From the NCBI RefSeq assembly GCF_036785885.1, contig NC_092312.1, positions 16,696,001 through 16,760,000 of the forward strand: a stretch of DNA of 64,000 bases, written 5' to 3'. The position numbers were made by a program, and so were the translations under genes. This DNA is from Coffea arabica (taxonomy: Eukaryota; Streptophyta; Magnoliopsida; Gentianales; Rubiaceae). Below are positions 24,701-35,256 of the stretch, one piece after another (positions within the stretch are counted from its first letter, which is position 1; each line of letters starts with the position of its first letter). The notes beneath the pieces were generated by a model. The model saw nothing but the letters and a program-made list of their open reading frames with translations. It had not been told where the DNA came from and ran no database searches.

Positions 24701-24978
24701 ATCTTACTGGTGGTGTACTCGCGGTTCATGAGCTCAAGAGTCTCTTGTTTGTGTCCAAATCCTTTGCGATTATAATTCTTGCTCCTAGTTAAGTTGTGCC
24801 TGAACTTCTTGGTGTCAAATTCGGAGTCTACAGTAGCAGCAGAAGGAGAAGGAGCAGCTTCGCCGGGAGCGGAGCATCTCACGGAGAAAGGTTTCCGGCA
24901 GCGGGAAATTCTTGGCTCGGGCAAGGCGAAGTCCTTGGTAGCGGTGGATAGGCGGGAGAATTGCAGAGAAATTGCCAT
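21720..24978 (-). CDS. HDR: 4-hydroxy-3-methylbut-2-enyl diphosphate reductase (HDR/IspH), plastid
   Basis: Last enzyme of the MEP pathway: it reduces HMBPP to IPP and DMAPP in the plastid stroma with a [4Fe-4S] cluster and electrons from ferredoxin. Ten exons on the minus strand, in order: 24978-24708, 24507-24311, 23895-23716, 23619-23488, 23377-23303, 23220-23115, 23032-22938, 22271-22086, 21984-21898, 21785-21720. They join in frame to about 464 residues, the usual plant length. Residues 1 to about 35 are a Ser/Arg-rich transit peptide. The three cluster cysteines are visible in [20 protein letters not shown] and NTICDATQE. The substrate-binding histidines occur in EIIHNPTVN and [10 protein letters not shown], and [14 protein letters not shown] and [15 protein letters not shown] are family blocks. 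The end [10 protein letters not shown] is canonical. All borders are GT-AG. Confidence 0.97.
23961..24294. repeat. Three-copy minisatellite (~109-bp unit) in HDR intron 2
   Basis: Three head-to-tail copies start at 23961, 24070 and 24179 with gtagcatagcaaagac and end near tgaatggattatatcaaa. The third carries a small insertion (cagttcagttaactc against cagttaactc). The array fills most of the intron between HDR exons 2 and 3 and stops about 17 bases before the exon 2 donor. Confidence 0.93.
24512..24532. repeat. (TA)n microsatellite next to an HDR acceptor
   Basis: About ten TA repeats lie in HDR intron 1, a few bases from the acceptor of exon 2 (on the minus strand atatattgcag, exon from 24507). 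The length of the tract could affect acceptor recognition, but this is only a possibility. Confidence 0.9.
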
Positions 24979-25714
24979 GTCGACGTTTTCCGGTGGAAGT
25001 GGCGGAGGTTAGCAGGCGTACGCTAGTGGCGACTGGGGGAGGTGGTGCGGGATGGGGAGCGGGCAAAATCTTATTAAGTCCTTCCTTCTTATGGTTTTGG
25101 TGCCACACGGAGCATCTGATTTGTGGTCCTGTCGGAGCTCGTGATCCATGCGCTTTTGTCGTTTTGCGTTTTTCTAATTAATTTGGTTAATCTTTTGTTT
25201 ATTTCTTTCCTTTTATTCCCTGGGGGGTTGGTGAGGACTGGTGTGTTTTAAACGCTGCTAGTATTTTGCTAGGCTGAGATGCCATTTGGGCTTTGGCATT
25301 TAGCTGAAGAGAATCACACGAATTTTTTCTGGCGGGGGGTGTTGAATGCTACGTGTTTGGGTTGGATTCTGCTAGCGTTCCTGTGTACCTTTTTTTTTTT
25401 TTTTTAAGTTTTGCTTGGGTCCGTTCACTTTAATTGCAATTATTGATGCGGAGTATTTTTCTCAAGTGTCTAAAATTAATTGTCGACCGCGATAAGTCAC
25501 TCACGGGGTATTAATTAGCAGCTGATTCTTCTGTTAAGAATGAACAATTATCTTTTTTAGCGGTATCTCCGAAGTAATTAATGATTTTTTAGTGTTATGA
25601 ACATACTTAATAATGATTTGCACATGTACAAGCCTAGCTGTACCGTCCCAGACACGTGGTTTTCTTTTCTTTTTTTTTTTTCTTTCAAAGATGGAATATG
25701 ATTGTATTTTGTAT
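24979..25714. other. HDR promoter and 5' UTR region
   Basis: Upstream of HDR on the minus strand. The first 100 bases from the ATG are GC-richer (5' UTR), then AT-rich DNA with T15 near 25390 and a T-rich run near 25670. No other gene. Promoter elements were not resolved. Confidence 0.45.
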
Positions 25715-25941
25715 TACTCCCTCCGTTCTCCTACTTTCCATTTTAAGATGTTCCTTTTAGTCTCTCTTTTTAATATATAGTCATTTTCTCTAATCACACG
25801 GCATATTATCATTCAAATTCAAATTTTAAATTTATCGTGATAAAATTGAAATGAGAAGTATAAACATTAAAATCAAATCATTATTTTTTAAAAATTGAAT
25901 TCCCAAAACGGAATTATATAATTGGAAAGGAGGGAATAGTA
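25715..25941. mobile_element. Stowaway-like MITE (Tc1/mariner)
   Basis: Begins TA then CTCCCTCCGTTCTCC and ends with the imperfect inverse GGAAAGGAGGGAATAG then TA, so a TA target duplication with CTCCCTCC-type inverted ends, the mark of plant Stowaway MITEs. Length about 225 bp, AT-rich interior, no coding capacity. The right end is diverged. Confidence 0.75.
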
Positions 25942-26889
25942 TTTAGTAGTGCTTTTTTAAAAAAAAAAAATTATTTCCAGCTGAGGATAAGTGAAATTTA
26001 AGAAATATGGAGAGGATATGGAGATGAAAACTCGTTATTATAATCTAATATCTCTGATTTTTGGAATTTCAATCTTAGTCACTGGATCAAAATCTCCTCG
26101 GCGGCGGTCTAGCAATGCATTTATAAGAGATTCTGGAAAAGTCAGCCAAGAGAACAGGGTGAAGAAAAGTGGGAGCAACATACTTGCGTACAATTTGAGA
26201 ATATGATTTCGGAACTTATCTTTAAACTACCTTAATTTGGGATTATGTAAGTAAGGATTTTGAGTTTTAACTTAAGAGCTGGGGGTATGCTGATGTGGTC
26301 ATAGCTTATGATGTGGTCAAATTATGATCCATAAGGTCAATTCAAGTTGAGTTATATGCAAATTTTTGTTCTCACTCACTATTTATGGGTTTATTGATTT
26401 TTATGTTATTTTGTTGATGGAATCATTCATTCTTATTATTGTCGATTCCTTTATGCTTCTTTGAAAAAAAAAATAATCAGGGTATTGTTAATGCCACATT
26501 TGGTATTATAATACCAGAGTCATTTTATTGTAAAAAATGATAGATTTACCAGTGCTAATGTGGTCCAATTTTCACAAAAAAAAAAAAAGAAAAAAGAAAA
26601 AAGAAAATTGTTGCGACATATCTTACCAACCGCAACATTGTCATTTAGCTCAACTCTGTCCAGTTACGAATATAAAGACTCATCTCATCTACGTTTTTCC
26701 GTCAAAGAGAGGGCTTGGACACGCTTCTAACTATTCAAGGAATCAGACCTCTTGAAAATTCGTCAGCTCCTGACACGCCATTGAGTTTGTATAATTTAAG
26801 TGAGACTGTTGAGTTTGAGATCTCAAGGTATAAACATTAGTTTATTTGTGGCTGCAAAGTAAATACCCCACTAAAAAGTGAACTTTGAA

Positions 26890-27250
26890 TACTCCCTCCC
26901 TTTTTTTATAACTGACGTTTAAGAAATTTGCTCTAGTATACTTTTATCTGTTATTTTATTATCCTCATACAGTATTAATTATTTTTTTACAATTTTATCC
27001 TTTTATCTCTCTTTTCCAATACAGGGTTCTTAATTACTACTCCTAGTAATTATTGCTTGATGGGAGTTAGTTTGCATTGCTTTTGGCCTAGTGAAACAGT
27101 ACCATTTAGTATTCTAGTGAGAGAAAATATAGGTGAATTGGACAATTAATGAGGGTACAAAAGGAAAGTAGTGTATAAGTTTAAGCAATGAAAAACTTTT
27201 CTTAATTGATGTGCAAAACTTTAAGCGCCGGTTATAAAAAAAGAGAGGGC
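26890..27250. mobile_element. Stowaway-like MITE, diverged
   Basis: Left end TA CTCCCTCCCTTTTTTTATAA; right end, inverted, reads CCCTCTCTTTTTTTATAACC. The inverted arms continue (ACTGACGTTTAAG against CCGGCGCTTAAAG), so the whole could fold into a hairpin. About 360 bp. The right-hand TA is not obvious, so that border is approximate. The ORF starting inside its right arm (27206) is chance. Confidence 0.6.
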
Positions 27251-27890
27251 GCATTAAATTGTGGTGTATTTACCATCACTGGTCAGCTAGTGAGCGAGAG
27301 AGGTGAAATTGGGCCTCCAAAACTTCAACGGTGTCGGAGACACGTGATGAATGCATTCAATGTTGACAACTCAATGGGATACCAAATTGTTAACGTGGGA
27401 GGAAAACATTCAATATTGACAACTGCCTAATGTAATAGTAATGTATTATTGTAATGTTGCGCATCTGGACTGGACATCTCTTTGAAGATATTTTAGACCC
27501 TCCCTCGAGAGTCAAGACACATGGTCAACAATGCTCACTGCCATTTTTCTATCATTTACTAGCATTAGACTAGTATAACTTGCGTATTTTCAGATCCGCT
27601 CAAGCATATTTGTCTGTAAGGGACAAAAAAAAAAAAAAACTATAAGGTAACGTTAATCAACTCCTCATCATATGCAAAGTAGCAGAGCTCCTGCATTTTT
27701 CTGTAAAGAGAAAGAACATTTTAGGAAGAGAAAGGGCAAATGGACCGACGAGTCTGCGTTCCGTTGTTCATTGCTTTTTCATCGAATGAACTTTTCAACT
27801 AGTATATATATATATTTGTGAATTAGATTTCACACTTCCATTGCTACTAATTATCAGTTTCCAATTGCTTAAACCTGCCATGGAATTGGA

Positions 27891-28367
27891 TAGGGGTGTC
27901 AACAGGTCGGATTTGGATCTCGGACTTGACTCGGATCGGATAAATTTTTTCGGGCTTGGGTTGAAAAATAATACCGACACCCAGATCCGGATTCGAACCC
28001 CCCTTTATTCTAATAAAAATGAGTCGGATACGGAATATAGGATTTTGATGACTCATATTCGACCTGAATCCGAACAATATATTAATAATTATAAAATATA
28101 AATATTTTTAAATACATTATTTTACCAAATTAACAAATAATTTAGTAGTGATTTTGTAGATTGATTTGTGGTTAGTTTTGGATTGACTATTGCGATTTAT
28201 TTGTGATTTAGTTTTGTAATTTGATTTGTTTAAGTTTGTATATTGGATTTGTGATTGGTTTTGAATTTAATTTTAAAATATTTAAAGTTGGACCTTTTAG
28301 TCATGGACCCGACCCGAATTCGGGTCACGTCCGCAATTTTTCAATTCCGACCGGTTTGACGCCCCTA
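27891..28367. mobile_element. hAT-type MITE with perfect 8-bp target duplication
   Basis: Starts TAGGGGTGTCAACAGGTCGG and ends, inverted, TAGGGGCGTCAAACCGGTCGG. It is flanked on both sides by the same 8 bases, gaattgga (27883-27890 and 28368-28375), which is diagnostic for hAT transposition. Length 477 bp. Subterminal GGATCGG/CCCGACCCGAATTCGGG motifs lie at both ends and an AT-rich core between them. No transposase. The exact duplication implies a fairly recent insertion. Its ends resemble those of the hAT element at 59603. Confidence 0.92.
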
Positions 28368-28375
28368 GAATTGGA

Positions 28376-28964
28376 CAGCTATCGCTAAGTTATTAGTTTA
28401 CGTGAAGGTAAGGGGACAGCACGATTCTAAAAGGTTAGGGATCACAACAAAACAAACTTGAGCTGCTTGTGAACTGTTTGATAAAAAAACTCGTGTAGTT
28501 GAGCTAGACTCTGTCACTGATATTAAAAATTGCAATGCTCTAGCTTTTAATGCCTTAACATGGCGAAAATTTACATTCTCTTCGTAATGCTGAAGGAAAT
28601 ATACATTGGGATGACGCATTTTCAACAAATTAAGCGGCAAGACAGGTTCAGGCAGCATAAGGTAGGTGATAAGGGAATTGGGATGTTGTCACTCAAATGT
28701 TATATCCACTTTCTTCTAATTCAGATCAGAAAAGAGAGTTACCAAGTACTACTAGATAAAGATGGATATGCAGCATGTGGTGTTAAACGCCTTTGGGTCC
28801 ATGAATGATCCCGCACGGGCGACGGGCCATCATAACAAGCAGAACAACTGGGCTGGGAAACTCGGGAATGTGGAGTGGAGAAGCTGAAAAGTCGAACCCA
28901 CGAGAAGTCGGTCTCTCTCTCTCTGCTGTTAGCAAGATTTGCCCGGGGGCTCAAATTCAATTCA
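28376..28964. other. TIC62 promoter and 5' UTR region
   Basis: No separate gene supported. The frame of TIC62 exon 1 stays open upstream to an ATG at 28875, but that extension (MEKLKSRTHEKS) does not look like a transit peptide start and includes a CT microsatellite (near 28911-28924), so I treat it as 5' UTR. Confidence 0.45.
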
Positions 28965-31900
28965 ATGCAGCTCCTCCGCCCTCCTCAGTCGGTCACCTTG
29001 ACTAATGACGTTGCACTTCCATGTGGGTTGTCGACAAAGAGGCCATTGTTTTTACGTGGTCAGGTAGCGAAACTCGGGTCTTCTAATATTGTGAGATGCC
29101 CAGACGGCCACGGCCAGACGCTTAAACCCATTCATGTCAGAATCAGACCTCATGCTTCAGGTACAAATCCTACTACTAACTTCCCTTTCAAAAATTGGAA
29201 TGTGGCACTGTAATGCTTTGTCTAGAGTGTGGTGGCTTGGCAATTGACGGGATAGGGGAATTTTACATTGCGGAACTGCAGGACGATAACAGTCCAATCC
29301 CTCGGTTTAAGACCGTTTGAAAGTTATCCTTAGCTTCGTTGTGGTTCCTCAATTGCTCCCGGATTTTGAATTCAATCTGGAGGCCAAACAATTCTGAATT
29401 GATCATCGTTTTTCTCCGGTTCCAGCCATATATGGTGGGATGGGTCTTCCCCTGCTTGGATGACTTGACGTGAGAAGAATGTTGCTAACATCTCATTTTT
29501 CAACTCAAAGATTACTTGAAAGCAAAATAGTTTGGCAACTTAAAATTTGTGTGAAGGGCATTTGCCAGTGTCCGCTAAACTTCAATACTGACCATTTAGG
29601 AATTTCAACTTTTCACGTTTTAGACATTTGCTTGCTGATCAACTTATGCTTTTGCATGGTGTATTTACTTTGTTGTAGCTGCCTTTCGAGGAAAATGGTA
29701 TTATTATGATGAAATTTAGTCGCGGACTCTTGTAGAATTCACTACGCAACATGATCTTGGATAGCTAAGTTTTTCCAAATAATATTTCAGTTGCATTGTA
29801 AACACATTTTCTAACTCACCTTTTTATATTTTCAGCCACCTTTTTATCTCACATACATCATATCATAAAGAGTACTGCAGTAATTATTTCAAATAATACT
29901 CCATCCAAACGCACTCAGCGTTTCATTGTGTATCTTTGAATTCTAATTTGGCACCCGAATGTATTTGATGCTGGAAGATAGAAAGTTTTGCAGGCCTAGT
30001 TGAATGCTAGGCCCTTGAATTATGTTAAAGCAGTGCTTTGCAAATCGGTCGTATGCACTCTGCGTTAGCTTCTACTTACTGTATATTAAGGGCCAATTTG
30101 GAAAATAATCCTTAATGTTGTTTAAAACACGTGGGGTTTGGAAAACATCGAAATGAGACTTAAATGAGTGGACAAAGCATATCGTAATTAGCTTGAATGA
30201 TGGATTTACTTACTCATGAAGAAATGAGTTTCGTTTCTGTCTGTTTCAGTATATTTGCTTCTCTCTCTTACTGAAGTGGAAATGGTTGTCCTAGCACGTA
30301 TCTCTTCACCTTACTTTAATCTGCTTTTGTGTTTCTGCAAAGTTGCTGTCAAAGTTAGTGTAAAGACTGCAGAATCCGCCCCATCGGATGTTGTCTTGAA
30401 AGATGGAAATCTCATTTTTGTCGCTGGTGCAACAGGGAGAGTTGGGTCACGAACTGTAAGGTTGACTTTTATTTCTCTAACTACTAAGTACAAACTAAAC
30501 AGACTAAACTTCTGCTTCTAAAAGTACCAGAAACCAAAATTTTGCTGCAGGGAGCTCTTGAAATCAGGAAGTAGAGTTCGAGCTGGTGTTCGAAGTGCTC
30601 AAAGAGCTGAATCTCTTGTGCAAGTATGATCTCGATGATAACTACATAGTTAGTTGACTCCTAGTCTTGTGCAAATGAGTATGATTGTAATATAATAGTA
30701 CTACTTTCTTTCCTTCAGAGTGTCCAACAGATGAAGTTTGATGCTGCTGAAACTGGATTAACGCCACGTAAGATGAAATTTTTAGTAGTATCAGTCGTCT
30801 CTTGAGTGTGTGGTCTTATCTATGCTCTCAATCTGATTGATATGAAGAACTATCTATTTAAATGCATTTTCATGCTTTAAGGGAATATGCTTCTGTAGAA
30901 AATCACATGTTCTTTTTGGTCTTTAGCCAGCCATAGAGAGGCTTGAGATTGTTGAGTGTGATCTAGAGAAGAAGGATCAGATTGGTCCGGCACTGGGGAA
31001 TGCCTCAATTGTCATATGCTGCATTGGTGCCAGTGAGAAGGAAATATTTGATATTAGTGGTCCATATCGAATTGACTATCAGGCCACCAAAAACCTTATT
31101 GATGCGGGTAAGGCTTTTTGGCCTCTGTGCTGGAGCTTCCTTTTAATGTCAGCTTATCGTGCTATTAAACTGACATCGATGGAAGTTGAAACTGAAGTGA
31201 CGGCATGGTAGATAAGATTAATATTCCAACAAAACGTCTTTGGTCACACTAAAATGTAGTTGTAGAACAGAAGAAAAATATGTTTGATTTTCTTGATGCA
31301 TGTTGTTTAACCAGCTGTATGGCAACTCAAGAATTTGACTTCTGCTTGTGAAAAAATTAAAGGGTCTTAACTCATGCATGGTTGACTAAGTTTGATCTCG
31401 TTCCTATCTTGTTTGGAGATTTTGTTGGAGAGTAGTACTTGTTCAGAAAAGGCAACCAGGTGAATGCTGAAGAATTTGTATTCTCCTGCAATTTTGATGT
31501 TTCATCTATTAGTATTTCCCATGGAGTTTAAAGGAAAAAAAAGGCTAAAACTGGTTTTCTCTGCAGCAACCATTGCACAAGTTGACCACTTCATTTTACT
31601 GACATCTCTTGGAACAAATAAGGTTGGATTTCCTGCAGCTATTTTGAAGTAAGTAGTCTTAACGTTCTTGATTTGCATGGAAATTTCTGTGTTACTGTGG
31701 ATATCAACACAGTAAAATCTGTTTCGCATATTTTACTTTTTGACAGTGCTCTGTTTTTTTTTTTAATTATTTTTATTTTTAAAATTTTTCCCAAAAGCTT
31801 GTTTTGGGGAGTCTTGATCTGGAAAAGGAAAGCAGAAGAAGCTCTGCTTGCCAGTGGACTTCCATATACCGTAAGATCTTCTGGAATACATGTACAGAAT

Positions 31901-34900
31901 ACCTCAACTAGATTTTGCTTGCTTCTCCTTGCATATTTCTTATTTCAGATAGTTCGACCAGGAGGGATGGAGCGGCCTACTGATGCTTTCAAGGAAACTC
32001 ACAATATAACTGTTTCACAGGAAGACACTTTATTTGGTGGTCTAGTGTCAAATCTTCAGGTTATCTTCTTATCTTGTTAGAGGCTTCCTGCTTGAGATAC
32101 CTGCTTCCACTTGGTGGAGACCACCTTGTTCCCAGACAAAAGCAAACAACTAATTTGTATTGGTAACAAAGATACATGTGACCAAGGCTGTGCCGTGTAG
32201 TCTAAATTAGTGCAAAGGTGCTATTGCATTGGAGATCCTAGTGTAACTAACCAAGTTTTTTGTGCTTCAGTTATATTAATACACTAATGCGGATAGCCCT
32301 ACCTAGCCCAGATATTAAGAAGCCACAACTACCTTCTTTTGAACTGAGATATAATATGTCTCATGAGGGGTCTTTGTCTTCTCAAAATTGCTGGACTTAG
32401 TTATACTGTCTTAAGTTGCAAATTATATGAACTTACTTAATGATACTTTGTTTCCTGATCAATAGTCAGTTGTACTAGTAGAAACTCAAGATTTTGTGCT
32501 TTTGAACCAAAATAACATCAACTTATACTGTCAGGTGGCTGAACTTATGGCTTTTATGGCAAAGAACCGCAGCCTTTCATACTGCAAGGTGGTGGAAGTA
32601 ATTGCAGAAACTACAGCTCCATTGACTCCCATGGGGGAGCTCCTTGCAAAAATTCCATCCCAACGTGCTGAAGTGTTCTCGCCAGGGGTAACATTATTTA
32701 TTTCTTGCTGAAGATTTGGCAGTAGCTGCTGCATAACAATCATCATACATAAAAAGGCAAAAAACTTGTATGGCCATTAAATTATTTGCATCACCTACTG
32801 TTTGGCCACTAGACTATTTTCATTTTCAAATCGGCAGCTCAACTTCTAATATGGTACATTAGTGATTCCATCCAATGTTGGGGTTAAATCAAATGGCAAT
32901 GACTTTCACGCATAGGTCATCTGATGTGCCTGATAGAGTTAACCACAATGGAATGACCAAGAAGTATGTCATTCTAATAGTTGCATAGGTGATTTGGAAA
33001 CAACAATAGTTCACTGACCAAAAGTGTGCACACTAATAGTTTAGTGGCTGTCAAGGTAGTTTGCCCTACTTGAAATTAATAACTTCATATTCCTAGGTGT
33101 AAAGTAGATATTGTACCTTGATACTGCAGGCCTCAGGTTACTTCAATTGGCAATGGTTATTTCGTTCTGACTGAAGATGCACCAAAATTAAGAGAAACTC
33201 TTCTATGTAGTTGTTGCAATGTACATTGACTTTAATTCATGGTCTGCCTCCCTTTGATGAAATCTGTACTTTGGGCTTGTCTCTAGAAATTAGATGATGC
33301 AGTTGGACCTGGGACTGCAGCTACAGAAATTGCCACTTCTGGAACTCCAAGGACTACTGTTGAAAAAGAAACTGTCCAACCAAAGGCTGCAGAAAAGACG
33401 CCACTCTCTCCATATACTGCGTGAGCATGCAAACTGATATTTCATTGTGAATTATAATATTTCTCACCAAAATAAAAACTGTAATTTCCAACTTCCTGAA
33501 GCTATGAAGATCTAAAGCCCCCTACTCCTCCTATTCGAACACCAAGCACTACTTCTGTTTCCATCAAGCCAAGTATAGAGGCGACAAACCCATCAGTAGT
33601 TAACTCTTCTCCATCTTTAAAAAGGCCATCCCTCATCACCTTTCACAATTCCATATGCCTCGACATCTGCTGTTATTCTACTTCTGATTCTTGTTGAAAT
33701 TGGATTCCATTTATGTCATGGATGACTTTGGACCTCGGATCTATGTGAAGAAACTGCTGACGAGAATTTTGTGAAGGGGAAACTATTTGTCTGAACTACT
33801 ACCATTTTGGCAAAAACTCATAGTTGAAGATTACCAAAGAAGGAAACCTGCATATGATCTTTCTTATGGAAATTTGAGGGTCTCCATGACCAAAGAACAC
33901 CATCCATAATACGGAATTCTTTCACTTTTTCTAATGCTACATGAGGTGTACTAGGGTTAAGATGTTTATATATAATATGTGGTGTCAAACACTTGAGTTT
34001 TAGAAAATTGTCCGAAGTGTCTATGTGACAGGCTGACAGCACAAAATAAGCAAAATCTCCCTTTATTTATAATATCCTAGCATTGTGGATATGAACTGCT
34101 ATTCGTGCTGAGCGCATATGAACTGCTTTGTCACTATTCTTCTTCTTGTAGTTTTGATGGTCTCAAACCACCTGCACGTCCAAGTCCATCTAGTATTTAC
34201 ACCAAAGTTTACCATGGTATGGGAGTAGTTTAAGCCTTCAGGGTATGCTATAACACCTAAACAATAAGAACAAGCAATTTTATTGCCTAGTTTAGCTTGA
34301 TAGCAGTTGACTTGTAAAAAGCTGTGCCTTTTTCCCTATGCAACATGTTTTTTATGTATGTTGATTTCCTTGTCTTCTGTCAGTTTTGCTGATACGAGTC
34401 TATTTGCTAAATAACCGATTTTATTTATTTATTTTTATTTTTTTACAGATATGAAGATTTGAAGCCACCCAGTTCTCCTAGTCCATCTCCAAGTGGTCCA
34501 AAAGAGGTACATGCCTCAAATGATATCCTGTCAGAACTTACCGGTGGCAATGATGTTGGCACAATCAACATTGGTGAGGAGAATTATCCCCAGAAAGTGG
34601 CTTCTCGTCACTCGCCCTATCTTGTGTGAGTTGATAATACCCCATTTCCCTGCATGGAAGAATTGTAGTGCTGTATCTACCTCTATTAAAAATCAAAATC
34701 TTCATCATCATGCAGACTGGGACCCCTGGTCAAGTTTTGATTATTACTGCTGTTTGACCTGTTCTCTCTTAATTTGCTGCATTACGTGAGGCTACATAAT
34801 TGTTACATTGAGCTCCATTGCCTCCTGTCTAAAAATCCAAGTCTGTTTATCTTATTGTTGCTTCAGATACCCTGATTTGAAGCCCCCATCTTCACCATCT

Positions 34901-34969
34901 CCTAATGCACCTGTGTCATCTACAAGCAACGAAATGCTGCCGTCGATTGCAGATAAACTGGGAAATTGA
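28965..34969 (+). CDS. TIC62: TIC62, chloroplast NADP-binding protein that tethers FNR
   Basis: TIC62 binds ferredoxin-NADP+ oxidoreductase at the inner envelope and thylakoid and has been linked to the TIC import complex. Core exons in frame: 28965-29160, 30343-30460, 30551-30623, 30719-30767, 30931-31107, 31567-31648, 31798-31870, 31949-32059, 32535-32687, 33287-33420, then 33502 on. Exon 1 is a transit peptide. The Rossmann domain shows FVAGATGRVGSRTV (GxxGxxG), LEIVECDLEKKDQIG, HFILLTSLGTNKVG and IVRPGGMERPTD. The C-terminus holds the Pro/Ser-rich FNR-binding repeats: YEDLKPPTPP (33503), YEDLKPPSSPSP (exon 34449-34625) and YPDLKPPSSPSP (exon 34867-34969, stop 34967). Exon 33502 has no phase-matching donor before a stop at 33695-33697, which gives a 453-residue short form; how it joins the later exons is unresolved. 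Core certain, 3' structure not. Confidence 0.88.
32755..33066. mobile_element. MITE-like repeat with inverted ends in a TIC62 intron
   Basis: Left end GGCAAAAAACTTGTATGGCCA and, inverted, right end GGGCAAACTACCTTGACAGCCA, followed by similar ATTAAATTATT and CTAAACTATT arms. About 310 bp in the intron after exon 32535-32687. No coding capacity. I could not define a target duplication, so the superfamily is open. Confidence 0.5.
34152..34190 (+). pseudogene. Extra TIC62 repeat exon, probably decayed
   Basis: After an acceptor (cttcttgtag, ending 34151) the frame reads FDGLKPPARPSPSS, a clear relative of the DLKPP repeats in neighbouring TIC62 exons and in the same phase as them at its 5' end. 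No donor of matching phase follows; the only nearby GT sites (34189 and 34218) give the wrong phase. It is probably a decayed or rarely used repeat exon. Confidence 0.55.
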
Positions 34970-35201
34970 CATAAGCCTGCCAGAATTAAAGCAATCCCGC
35001 TCTGACCTTTCACCAGGCAAATCCGTTGTAGACTGCAAATGAGATCTATAAACTCTAATGACCCCATTTATGGCACTGAAGCTACATTGCGTCAGAGTCG
35101 AGTAATAGAGAAAAAAATTATTGTCAAATTGTATATGCTGCTGGGCTGAGAAGATCATTAAACTGATAATTTTTCCCTCATCTATTGTTTCGGATATGCA
35201 G

Positions 35202-35256
35202 GTGCGATGACTTGAGGCCTCCAAGTTCTCCCATGCCATCTTCAAATAATTTTTGA
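35202..35256 (+). other. Alternative or relict last exon of TIC62 (CDDLRPPSSPMPSS)
   Basis: After an acceptor (cggatatgcag, ending 35201) the frame reads CDDLRPPSSPMPSSNNF and stops at 35254-35256, in the phase used by the other repeat exons. The upstream exon (34867-34969) ends in its own stop with no clear donor, so this exon would need skipping of that exon or is a relic. Confidence 0.55.

Noticed and set aside
12146-24978. MATE array plus HDR as a specialised-metabolite gene cluster
   Set aside because: HDR is a general plastid enzyme and no terpene synthase, P450 or transferase lies nearby, so a biosynthetic cluster is not supported.
27206-27430. 74-residue ORF near a MITE
   Set aside because: Starts inside the right arm of the Stowaway-like element and has no family resemblance.
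28875-28964. Upstream in-frame extension of TIC62 exon 1
   Set aside because: Contains a CT microsatellite and lacks transit peptide character at its start; treated as 5' UTR.
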